DNA from: Otariodibacter oris
GTDB lineage: Bacteria > Pseudomonadota > Gammaproteobacteria > Enterobacterales > Pasteurellaceae
Assembly (NCBI RefSeq): GCF_009684715.1
Contig: NZ_CP016604.1
Span: 697,262-761,261 of the forward strand
DNA length: 64,000 bases
Direction of reading: 5' to 3'
The notes beneath the pieces were generated by a model. That model was not told the origin of the DNA. It did no database searches and saw only the letters and a list, made by a program, of their open reading frames with translations. The position numbers and the translations under genes were made by a program. Shown piece after piece: positions 28,295 to 35,570 of this stretch. Numbering within the stretch: position 1 is the stretch's first letter; each line of letters begins with the position of its first letter.

Positions 28295-29050
28295 ATGAAA
28301 ACAGCATTAGTTACAGGTGCAACGGCAGGATTTGGCTTAGCAATTTGCAAAAGTTTAGTTTCTGCAGGTTATAAAGTCATTGGTACAGGACGTCGTGCAG
28401 AACGTTTAGCTGAAATCAAAGCAGAGTTGGGGGAAAACTTTTTACCTTTAGCTTTTGATGTAAGTGATGCTAAACAAACAGAAGAGGCATTAGCTAATCG
28501 TCCTGAAGGTTGGAAATCCATTGATTTACTCGTGAATAACGCAGGATTAGCCCTTGGCTTAGAACCTGCCAATAAAGTGGATTTACAAGATTGGTATCAA
28601 ATGATCGATACGAATATCAAGGGGCTAGTTACTGTGACACGCCTAATTTTGCCTGAAATGGTTGAAAAAAATTCAGGGCATATTATTAATCTTGGCTCAA
28701 TTGCGGGGACTTATCCATATCCGGGTGGTAATGTCTATGGGGCAACAAAAGCGTTTGTTAAGCAATTCAGTTTAAATTTACGAGCAGATTTAGCGGGGAC
28801 AGCAATCCGAGTAAGCAATGTAGAACCGGGGTTGAGTGGTGGAACCGAGTTTTCAAATGTTCGCTTTAAAGGCGATGATGAAAAAGCCGCTAAGGTTTAT
28901 GAGAATGTACAATCAGTCACACCCGAAGATATTGCGAATATCGTGTTATGGCTCAATCAGCAACCCCCACATGTGAATATCAATCGTGTTGAAGTCATGC
29001 CAACTGCACAAACTTTTGCCCCATTGAATGTACATAGAGAGGCAAATTAA
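28295..29050 (+). CDS. ydfG: NADP-dependent 3-hydroxy acid dehydrogenase, YdfG family
   Basis: A 251-residue short-chain dehydrogenase with the cofactor loop TGATAGFG, NNAGLALG, catalytic Ser in NLGSIAG and Tyr/Lys in VYGATKAF. The match to E. coli YdfG (serine and 3-hydroxy acid oxidation, malonic semialdehyde reduction) is close, including VEPGLSGGTEFS. The ATG at 28295 follows TAGGGAG; the longer frame upstream has no site. Confidence 0.9.
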   Translation: MKTALVTGATAGFGLAICKSLVSAGYKVIGTGRRAERLAEIKAELGENFLPLAFDVSDAKQTEEALANRPEGWKSIDLLVNNAGLALGLEPANKVDLQDWYQMIDTNIKGLVTVTRLILPEMVEKNSGHIINLGSIAGTYPYPGGNVYGATKAFVKQFSLNLRADLAGTAIRVSNVEPGLSGGTEFSNVRFKGDDEKAAKVYENVQSVTPEDIANIVLWLNQQPPHVNINRVEVMPTAQTFAPLNVHREAN

Positions 29051-29074
29051 ATAAACCTGAATTTTTACGTATAG

Positions 29075-29129
29075 AAATGCGGTCAGTTTGAGTTTAGTGA
29101 AAAGCTTACTCAGATGTGACCGCATTTTT
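29075..29129 (+). terminator. Terminator after ydfG built from uptake-signal-like arms
   Basis: AAATGCGGTCA (29075-29085) pairs with TGACCGCATTT (29117-29127), and Ts follow. Both arms contain the uptake core GCGGTCA, in opposite orientation, though neither is an exact 9-mer. Confidence 0.8.
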
Positions 29130-29156
29130 GTTTCAGAAATCAGGGAATAATATATA

Positions 29157-29198
29157 ATTTTACAAAAAATTAGGAAAAACAGACCGCTTGTAGTTAAT
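29157..29198 (+). repeat. Left copy of a 42-bp direct repeat flanking the immunity island
   Basis: It begins ATTTTACAAAAAATTAGGAA and ends ACCGCTTGTAGTTAAT, and matches 31844-31885 with three mismatches. It contains an exact uptake signal (29183-29191, minus strand). Confidence 0.85.
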
Positions 29199-29243
29199 AG
29201 ATATAAATGTATAGCGTGATTATTATTTAAAAAAGGTTAAATA

Positions 29244-29498
29244 ATGAAAAAAGATATTACTCTTGAAAAAACAAGTAAATATATATCTATAACAGCAAAT
29301 TTAATAGCACGTTTAAGATTTGCTGATATTAATCAAAAAGTAAGTTATTTAGATCTAGATATTCCATTTGAAGATTTTGGGAAAGAAATTCGAGCAAAAT
29401 TATCGGAAAGTAAAGAGGTTACTGATGATGTATTTATGTATCATTGGAATAATCAAGATGAAATGGATAAATTCACTCAACTTGAAGAAAAAAAGTGA
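29244..29498 (+). CDS. Small unrecognised protein, candidate immunity protein
   Basis: An 84-residue soluble protein with no signal peptide or membrane segment. The middle reads SYLDLDIPFEDFGKEIRAKL. The E/D-F-GKxxxxxL stretch loosely recalls the C-terminal helix pattern of CdiI-type immunity proteins, including the one encoded next. I do not recognise a family with confidence. The gene follows a weak A-rich ribosome site, and its TGA overlaps the next ATG (TGATG), so it is coupled to the fused immunity gene. Confidence 0.6.
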   Translation: MKKDITLEKTSKYISITANLIARLRFADINQKVSYLDLDIPFEDFGKEIRAKLSESKEVTDDVFMYHWNNQDEMDKFTQLEEKK

Positions 29499-30751
29499 TG
29501 GCAACTTATGGCTATAAAAATAAAACGAGCCTTTATAAGGATACCATTTTTCTGATAATAAAAGTTAATAATGATATGTTATACATAGAACCCTGCCATA
29601 ATTATAGTTTGGGATCATTTACTTCTGTAAAAGATGAAAATAAGAAAGCAATAAAATTTGAATACCCATTAACCATTTCAGATGAAGCATTAGGTAAAGC
29701 AACAATGGAGGCTTTTGAATATTGTACAAGCATCTATATTGTAGGACATGGAGTTACCAAGATGTCAAAAAAGAAAGAACTGAGTCTAGCTAAAAACTAT
29801 ATGTATTATATTGGTAGTGAAGCAGGTCGGAGCTATTCTGAAAGCGTAGCTCATGTGCTGAGTGGGGCAAAATATATTTTAGATAAAGACCATAAAAATG
29901 GTAATGATGATGTCAGTATACGATGTTTTGTAAATGCTATTACAACGGCAACAGGGAATATATTCGGTTGTGTTTGTGTTCTTTCTTCTCGTTATGAAGC
30001 TAAAGCTTCTTATGAATTATTGAAAAATAGTGATATTCAAGCATTTAAACAAGATCTTTATGTGGCTGCTAAATTAAAAATATTAGCAGATAAAGAAACA
30101 CGTATGTCATTAGGATTATTTTTAGGTCTGATGTCAGATAGTCCAGTTTTATTAAATTATATAAAATCTTATCATTGTTACGTTGAATATATGAATAATG
30201 TTAATAGTGGTAAATATAAGAAAACAGATCCTGCTGAGTTTTTCTTTAAAAGTTATTTATTAGCAGTAAATGGAAGATGGAATGAGCTAAAATATCGTAT
30301 TGATTTCTTCTTTAATGAAAATAAAGCATCAAAGGTAATTAAGTATTATCTACCTTGTAATGAATTTTTGTTAGGTCTTTATGAAAAAGATGTTGATAAA
30401 ATGTATTCTGCATTGACTAAATTATTAGATTTAAAAATAGCTAAGAGAAAGAATTATGGTGTCAATGTTTTTTTTGATTTTTATCTTAATATAGAAGTGC
30501 TAATACTAGCCAAAATAGCAGCACTTCATGGATTTAATGTAAATATTGATCATCCAACTGCACCAAAAGAATTAATTGAATATAATCCTTTAAGAGAATA
30601 TATAGATCCTTATGATTTTATGAAAGAATATAATTTTGAGCATCCGCATCAAGAATGGATTGATTTATGTAATTCTCGTATGGAAAAAGTGAAGTCCGAT
30701 AAAGAAAATAATAGATTAAAAAATAGGATTTTTTCGTGGTTTAAAAAATAA
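29498..30751 (+). CDS. CdiI-like / Imm49 fusion, probable immunity protein
   Basis: A 417-residue protein in two parts. Residues 1-85 (KTSLYKDTIFLIIK, IEPCHNY, ISDEALGKATMEAF) resemble small contact-dependent-inhibition immunity proteins. From residue 89 (MSKKKELSLAKNYMYYIG) it matches the Imm49 immunity family, with AKIAALHGFNVNID, APKELIEYNPL and DPYDFMKEY. The second part has its own internal ATG at 29762 with GGAG 8 bases before it, so it may also be made alone. No toxin gene is adjacent. It is a paralogue of the next gene. That it neutralises a delivered toxin is inferred from the families. Confidence 0.7.
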   Translation: MATYGYKNKTSLYKDTIFLIIKVNNDMLYIEPCHNYSLGSFTSVKDENKKAIKFEYPLTISDEALGKATMEAFEYCTSIYIVGHGVTKMSKKKELSLAKNYMYYIGSEAGRSYSESVAHVLSGAKYILDKDHKNGNDDVSIRCFVNAITTATGNIFGCVCVLSSRYEAKASYELLKNSDIQAFKQDLYVAAKLKILADKETRMSLGLFLGLMSDSPVLLNYIKSYHCYVEYMNNVNSGKYKKTDPAEFFFKSYLLAVNGRWNELKYRIDFFFNENKASKVIKYYLPCNEFLLGLYEKDVDKMYSALTKLLDLKIAKRKNYGVNVFFDFYLNIEVLILAKIAALHGFNVNIDHPTAPKELIEYNPLREYIDPYDFMKEYNFEHPHQEWIDLCNSRMEKVKSDKENNRLKNRIFSWFKK

Positions 30752-30786
30752 AGGGCGACTAACAATTAGCTTTGGAAATAACGAAT

Positions 30787-31860
30787 ATGTCAAAAATTAA
30801 AGAACTTAGTATGGCAAAAAACTATATGTATTATATTGGTAGTGCTTGCCAGAGAACCTACCAAGAAAGTGTAGAGCATGTAAAAGAAAGTTCTGCCTAT
30901 CTTGACGAAAAGGGGTTCTCAGATTTTTATGAATTAGATCCTAAAAAAAATATATTTATCCCTAAAAAGTCATCTGAAAGTACTTTACAGAAAGACTTGA
31001 GATTCATTAAAACAGGTTTTGGCAATCCGTTATTTTGTATGAAGTGGATTGGAACATATTATGAAGCTCGAGCATCATTACGATTACTTTTAGAGGGAAA
31101 TGTACCCGCTTTTAAACAAGATGCTTATGTTGGGGCAAAATTAGATATATTAGGCAGTGAAGATTCTCTAGGATGGATTCATGGTATAAATACTTCTAGC
31201 TTTTTTGTTCCCATTATGTCGGATAATCCACAATTAATTCAATTTTTAATTAATCATCGTAATGATTTTGAAGATAAATATAAAAGAACAGATACTCATT
31301 CTTTTTTTCTAAAAAATACTCTTTTGGCTTTAGCTGGAGATTGGCAAGAATTAAAAGAGCGAGCTGAAGTTTTTTTAAATGAACCTAAAAAGGTAAAAGA
31401 AGATAACAAGCGGATACCCGACCACGAGTTTTACGTTGCCTTGTGTGATAAAAATATTGAAGGTATGGAAGCTGCCTTGAAAAAATTATTAGAACCAAGA
31501 GCAGCTAAATGGGCAGTTTATGATAATAACCTTTGGTTTGATTTTTACCTACAAATGCAAGTTTTAATGTATGCCAAAATTGCAGCCATTCATGGTTTTG
31601 ATTTGGATATAGATAGCCCGATAGCACCTAAAGAATTAATTGAATATAAGCCATTAGAGCATTACGAAGACCCCTACGATTTTATGAAAGAATTTGATTA
31701 TGATAAACCTTTAGAGGATTGGATAAATGCTTGGAAGGAAAAAATGGCAGAGTCAAAACCAAAAGAGGAACTAAAAAAGAAAAAGGCATTTTGCCCTTGG
31801 TTTAGTAAGGTAAAAAACATTGTTGAAGCAATAAGAGTAATTTATTTTACAAAAAATTAG
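30787..31860 (+). CDS. Imm49 family immunity protein
   Basis: A 357-residue paralogue of the Imm49 part of the previous gene: MSKIKELSMAKNYMYYIG, YEARASLRLL, AFKQDAYVGAKLDILG, AKIAAIHGFDLDID and DPYDFMKEF. The ATG at 30787 follows GGAAAT; a TTG five codons earlier is less likely. The C-terminus runs past the usual WFSK ending into the right-hand 42-bp repeat, which supplies YFTKN and the stop, suggesting a recombination joint. Imm49 proteins protect against polymorphic toxins; the cognate toxin is not in this window. Confidence 0.72.
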   Translation: MSKIKELSMAKNYMYYIGSACQRTYQESVEHVKESSAYLDEKGFSDFYELDPKKNIFIPKKSSESTLQKDLRFIKTGFGNPLFCMKWIGTYYEARASLRLLLEGNVPAFKQDAYVGAKLDILGSEDSLGWIHGINTSSFFVPIMSDNPQLIQFLINHRNDFEDKYKRTDTHSFFLKNTLLALAGDWQELKERAEVFLNEPKKVKEDNKRIPDHEFYVALCDKNIEGMEAALKKLLEPRAAKWAVYDNNLWFDFYLQMQVLMYAKIAAIHGFDLDIDSPIAPKELIEYKPLEHYEDPYDFMKEFDYDKPLEDWINAWKEKMAESKPKEELKKKKAFCPWFSKVKNIVEAIRVIYFTKN

Positions 31861-31885
31861 GAAGAACTCACCGCTTGTAGTTAAT
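31844..31885 (+). repeat. Right copy of the 42-bp direct repeat
   Basis: It differs from 29157-29198 at three positions and overlaps the end of the second Imm49 gene. It contains an exact uptake signal (31870-31878, minus strand). Confidence 0.85.
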
Positions 31886-31903
31886 TAAAATATGGAGAAA
31901 AAT

Positions 31904-32104
31904 ATGAAAAAAGCTGTATTAATGTCGTTGTGTTTAATTGGGTTATTAGGTTGTGAATCAACAGATTATTATAATGATGAACGTTCTGCTCGTTTCATTT
32001 ATGGCGATGCAGAATTTGAGCGTTTGGTAAAAGAGGGTAAATTACAAAAGATGGAGACCCAAACAATTAAATTTGAGAATCATAAAGTACTAGAAAATAA
32101 GTAG
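31904..32104 (+). CDS. Small lipoprotein of unknown function
   Basis: A 66-residue protein with a classic lipoprotein signal (MKKAVLMSLCLIGLLGC, Cys17 in the lipobox). The short mature part is rich in charged residues (NDERSARFIYGDAEFERL). The start is the ATG after GGAGAAA. Ser and Glu at positions +2 and +1 of the Cys do not indicate inner-membrane retention, so outer-membrane sorting is likely. No family is recognised. Confidence 0.72.
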   Translation: MKKAVLMSLCLIGLLGCESTDYYNDERSARFIYGDAEFERLVKEGKLQKMETQTIKFENHKVLENK

Positions 32105-32119
32105 AGTAGTATTGAAGCA

Positions 32120-32152
32120 TTAAGGGCTAAGTTGTATATACTTAGCCCTTAA
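32120..32152. terminator. Hairpin between the small lipoprotein gene and the purine permease gene
   Basis: A perfect 13-bp stem, TTAAGGGCTAAGT at 32120-32132 with ACTTAGCCCTTAA at 32140-32152. T-runs are poor on both sides, but the position between convergent genes suggests termination. Confidence 0.65.
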
Positions 32153-32161
32153 TTCTATCGA

Positions 32162-33475
32162 TTAAATTGCATAGCCTAGTGCATAGAATGCAACAAGAAC
32201 AACAGCAATAATTACTGTACCGATGTTAAGTTTTTTCACTTCGCCTGAAATAATACGGCCAAGTACTAAACTTGCAAAGCCAAGCATGATACCTGTAACG
32301 ATATTAGCAGTAAGTACAATAAATACCGCACAAATTAAACCAGACATTGCGCCAACAAAGTCATCAAAGTCTAATTTAGAGACATTGCTCAACATTAACA
32401 GCCCAACGTACATGAGTGCTGGTGCAGTGGCATATCCCGGCACTAAAAATGCAAGAGGTTGGAAGAAAAGCATAAGTAGGAAAAGAATACCCACAACGAC
32501 CGCTGTTAGACCTGTCTTTCCACCCACTGCTGTACCTGCCGCAGATTCAATATAAACAGCAGCTGGTGCAGTACCAAATAAACCTGCAAGAATACTACTC
32601 ATTGAGTCAGAGGTAAGTGCTTTACCACCATTGATAATTTGACCTTGTTCATCAAGTAGATTTGCTTGACCTGCTACGGCTCTGATTGTCCCTGTGGCAT
32701 CAAAAATTGCAGTCATCACGAGGGCAAATACGACTGGAAGAATAGCAGTATTTAATGCGCCCATAATATCTAAATTAAATAGTTGAGAGTTTTCGCCAAA
32801 GCTAGGTAGCTTGAAGACACTACCTTCAAATTTAACATTGGGATCAATGGCTAATCCAATGATTGTGATAGCAATAATGACCCATAGAATTGAGCCTTTC
32901 ACTTGTAAGCGTTCTAAACCAATAATAGCAGCGAGTCCAATTAACGCCATAATAACAGGGAATGAGGTAAACTCGCCCATTTTTACTGGTAAGCCTGCAT
33001 CATTACCTACCACTAAACCCACGCCATTTGCTGCAATTAAAAGTAAGAATAATCCGATACCAATACCTGCTCCATGAGCAATACTTGATGGTAGATTACG
33101 TAAAATCCAACCACGGATTCCTGTTACAGAAACTAGAGTGAATACCACGCCCATTAAGAAAATTGCACCCAATGCAACGGGTACACTAATTCCTTGCCCA
33201 AGCACTAAGCTGAAGGCAGTAAATGCAGTAAGTGAAATGGCACAACCGATTGCCATTGGTGCATTTGCCCATAAACCAATTAAGATTGATCCTAGACCTG
33301 CAACTAAACAGGTGGCAATAAAAACAGAATCAGCAGGGAAACCAGCTGCACTTAACATATTTGGAACAACGATGACGGAGTAAACCATAGCAAGAAAGGT
33401 AGTTAAACCTGCAATGATTTCTTGTCTAACGTTAGAGCCTCGTTCTTTTAATTGAAACAGAGATTGAAAAGACAT
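32162..33475 (-). CDS. NCS2-family (AzgA-like) purine permease
   Basis: A 437-residue inner-membrane protein with about 12-14 hydrophobic segments. It starts [20 protein letters not shown] and has the AzgA-like motifs [24 protein letters not shown], and the [18 protein letters not shown] loop. The family takes up adenine, guanine or hypoxanthine with protons. ATG 33475 follows TGAGG. A PurR-like operator lies upstream, which agrees with a purine substrate. The exact base preference cannot be read. Confidence 0.88.
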   Translation of the reverse strand: MSFQSLFQLKERGSNVRQEIIAGLTTFLAMVYSVIVVPNMLSAAGFPADSVFIATCLVAGLGSILIGLWANAPMAIGCAISLTAFTAFSLVLGQGISVPVALGAIFLMGVVFTLVSVTGIRGWILRNLPSSIAHGAGIGIGLFLLLIAANGVGLVVGNDAGLPVKMGEFTSFPVIMALIGLAAIIGLERLQVKGSILWVIIAITIIGLAIDPNVKFEGSVFKLPSFGENSQLFNLDIMGALNTAILPVVFALVMTAIFDATGTIRAVAGQANLLDEQGQIINGGKALTSDSMSSILAGLFGTAPAAVYIESAAGTAVGGKTGLTAVVVGILFLLMLFFQPLAFLVPGYATAPALMYVGLLMLSNVSKLDFDDFVGAMSGLICAVFIVLTANIVTGIMLGFASLVLGRIISGEVKKLNIGTVIIAVVLVAFYALGYAI

Positions 33476-33538
33476 GATAGACCTCAAAAGACAGATGATA
33501 AAAAATTAGGCGAGCATTCTACACAAGACATTTTATTT

Positions 33539-33554
33539 AAGCAAACGATTGCTT
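33539..33554. promoter_or_regulatory. PurR-like operator before the purine permease gene
   Basis: AAGCAAACGATTGCTT matches the PurR consensus ACGCAAACGTTTGCGT at 13 of 16 positions and is itself nearly palindromic. It lies 64 bases upstream of the permease start. Confidence 0.72.
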
Positions 33555-33591
33555 GATGTAATCCCTATTTAAGTTAAAGAGAGGATTGTTG

Positions 33592-35502
33592 CTAGTTTTG
33601 TAAATGTTGCTCATATTGTTGCAGAATATCGACAATCAGTTCTTTCTTCCCAATATGCTGAATTTCGTAGCTTAGTTCATTGTCGTTAATGGTAACTTGT
33701 AGAGGATATGTTTTTTCTAGTTCATTATCCAATTCTGCATTTTCGATAATTTCTAATTGTGCTTCTAGTGTATAGCTGAAAGGATGTTTATTTGGCGTTT
33801 CTATGCTAAATAAAACTTTAGGTAGCGATTGTTCAAATTCAGTTTCTAAATGAACATTGAGATCATAAATACCAATTAACTCCTGACGTAATTCACGCAT
33901 GGCGGTTAAAACAGTATGTTTTAAATAGAAAAGCATTTCTTTCTTATCGTGGGTTGTAAGCAATTCGGTCAGTTGATCACGCCACTCTTTCTTATCCCAA
34001 CCTTGATTATTCAACTCCATATTATAGTAGTAATAGTCAAATTGTAGTCCCTTAACCAAACTATATGCCATTCCTAACATGAGAAAGACAAAAGGCAAAG
34101 AGAAAATAAGCATGGTTGAATGGAGTGCATCTAATCCACCTGAACGAAAAAGAATAAAAGTAATACCTGCTAATAATCCTCCCCACATGACTGCTTGCCA
34201 ATTAGGTGAAACAATACTTTTATCTCGCGATGAGATGTTATTTAAAATATAGATACCAAAATCAATGGTTGTAATAAAAAACAGTAGGATAATTGCTACA
34301 GTTATATAGTAAGAAATAGATGAAAAAGGTAAATAATCTAAAAAGGCAAAAAGTAATCTTCCTGACTGACTAATTAGTTCATTTAGTTTACCATCAGCTA
34401 AATAGTCATTGATCCAAATAGCACTATTGCCAAATACAGAAAACCAAATAATAAAGAATATACTGGGTACAATGAGAATACCAAAAATAAATTCTCGAAT
34501 GCTTCGTCCTCTAGAAATACGGGCAATAAAAATCCCAAAAGAAGGAGCCCAAGAGAACCACCATGCCCAATACAAAATTGTCCAATCTGTAAACCACTTT
34601 GTTTTTTCAGGCTCATAAATATAAGTGCGAAAGCCTGTATTAATGAAACCACTTAGATAGTATCCAATATTTTCAGTAAAGGCTGACATTAAATAGGCGG
34701 TTGGGCCGGCAATTAATACAAAAATAAGTAAAATGATAGATAAGGTTAGGTTTATTTGGCTAATGATTCTTAGCCCATTGGCCAATGTTTTCATAGATAG
34801 TAATATGGCGACGATAAAGATTCCACCTAGAATTACTTGAATAGAAATCCTATAATCTGCAAAGGCATTAGTTAATCGGACAGCACTATAAGCAAGAGTC
34901 GTGACTAGGCCAAATAGAGTAGTACACAAGCCTAAAATATCAATAATATCACCAAGTACACCATCAATTTTTTGTTTGAATATTGGGTAAAAGCAAGAGC
35001 GTAGTGATAAGGGTAATTTATATCTGAAACCGAAATAAGCGATAGCAAGCGCAATAACACCATATATCGCCCAAGCATTAATACTCCAGTGAAAAATACT
35101 TTGAAATAACGCTTCTCGCTCAACGTATTGTTCTGAGAGGGGGGAAGCAACATGAGAAAGTGGTTCAGCTATGCCAAGAAAGATAATTCCAATTCCCATT
35201 CCTGCTGTAAAAAGTAAGGAAAACCAAGCTCCTTGGCTAAATTCAGGTTCTTCTTCATCTGCGCCTAGTTTTATATCGCCATATCGGCTTAATGATAAAA
35301 AACCAAGAAAGAAGATAAAGAAAGCACTGGTAAGAACGTAAAACCAGCTGAATTCTTTAAATATAGTTTGTTTGATGGAATAAAGGTGTGTGAGTGTCCA
35401 TTCTGGCTTAAAGATAACAAACCCGATGATTATGCTACAAAGAATCAAGCTACTGTAAACAACTTTTTTGTTAAATGTAGAATCAATTTTAAATGGAAAC
35501 AT
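33592..35502 (-). CDS. BCCT-family transporter, divergent copy
   Basis: A 636-residue transporter of the betaine/choline/carnitine family with about 12 membrane segments. The family signature is present (YWAWWFSWAP, then FIARISRGRSIREF), but APF reads APS and the TSADS-type stretch seen in its neighbour is TTIDF. The long hydrophilic C-terminus (about 495-636) ends ELIVDILQQYEQHL, like the neighbour, as in BetT proteins with an osmo-responsive tail. It lies 68 bases after the other BCCT gene and is probably co-transcribed. Substrate or coupling ion may differ from the neighbour. Confidence 0.87.
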   Translation of the reverse strand: MFPFKIDSTFNKKVVYSSLILCSIIIGFVIFKPEWTLTHLYSIKQTIFKEFSWFYVLTSAFFIFFLGFLSLSRYGDIKLGADEEEPEFSQGAWFSLLFTAGMGIGIIFLGIAEPLSHVASPLSEQYVEREALFQSIFHWSINAWAIYGVIALAIAYFGFRYKLPLSLRSCFYPIFKQKIDGVLGDIIDILGLCTTLFGLVTTLAYSAVRLTNAFADYRISIQVILGGIFIVAILLSMKTLANGLRIISQINLTLSIILLIFVLIAGPTAYLMSAFTENIGYYLSGFINTGFRTYIYEPEKTKWFTDWTILYWAWWFSWAPSFGIFIARISRGRSIREFIFGILIVPSIFFIIWFSVFGNSAIWINDYLADGKLNELISQSGRLLFAFLDYLPFSSISYYITVAIILLFFITTIDFGIYILNNISSRDKSIVSPNWQAVMWGGLLAGITFILFRSGGLDALHSTMLIFSLPFVFLMLGMAYSLVKGLQFDYYYYNMELNNQGWDKKEWRDQLTELLTTHDKKEMLFYLKHTVLTAMRELRQELIGIYDLNVHLETEFEQSLPKVLFSIETPNKHPFSYTLEAQLEIIENAELDNELEKTYPLQVTINDNELSYEIQHIGKKELIVDILQQYEQHLQN

Positions 35503-35519
35503 AAATCCTAGATCTGTTT

Positions 35520-35540
35520 AGGGGGCGATAAACGCCCCCT
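35520..35540. promoter_or_regulatory. G/C-rich hairpin between the two BCCT genes
   Basis: AGGGGGCG (35520-35527) pairs with CGCCCCCT (35533-35540) around ATAAA. No T-run follows in the gene direction (leftward), so it is more likely an mRNA-stabilising or attenuating hairpin than a full terminator. TATTTTTTA follows on the opposite side. Confidence 0.6.
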
Positions 35541-35570
35541 GATTATTTTTTATTGAATAATGGATTAGAA

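Noticed and set aside
29157-31885. Prophage or integrative element carrying the immunity genes
   Set aside because: There is no integrase, transposase, tRNA target or phage gene in or beside the segment; only the direct repeats suggest mobility.
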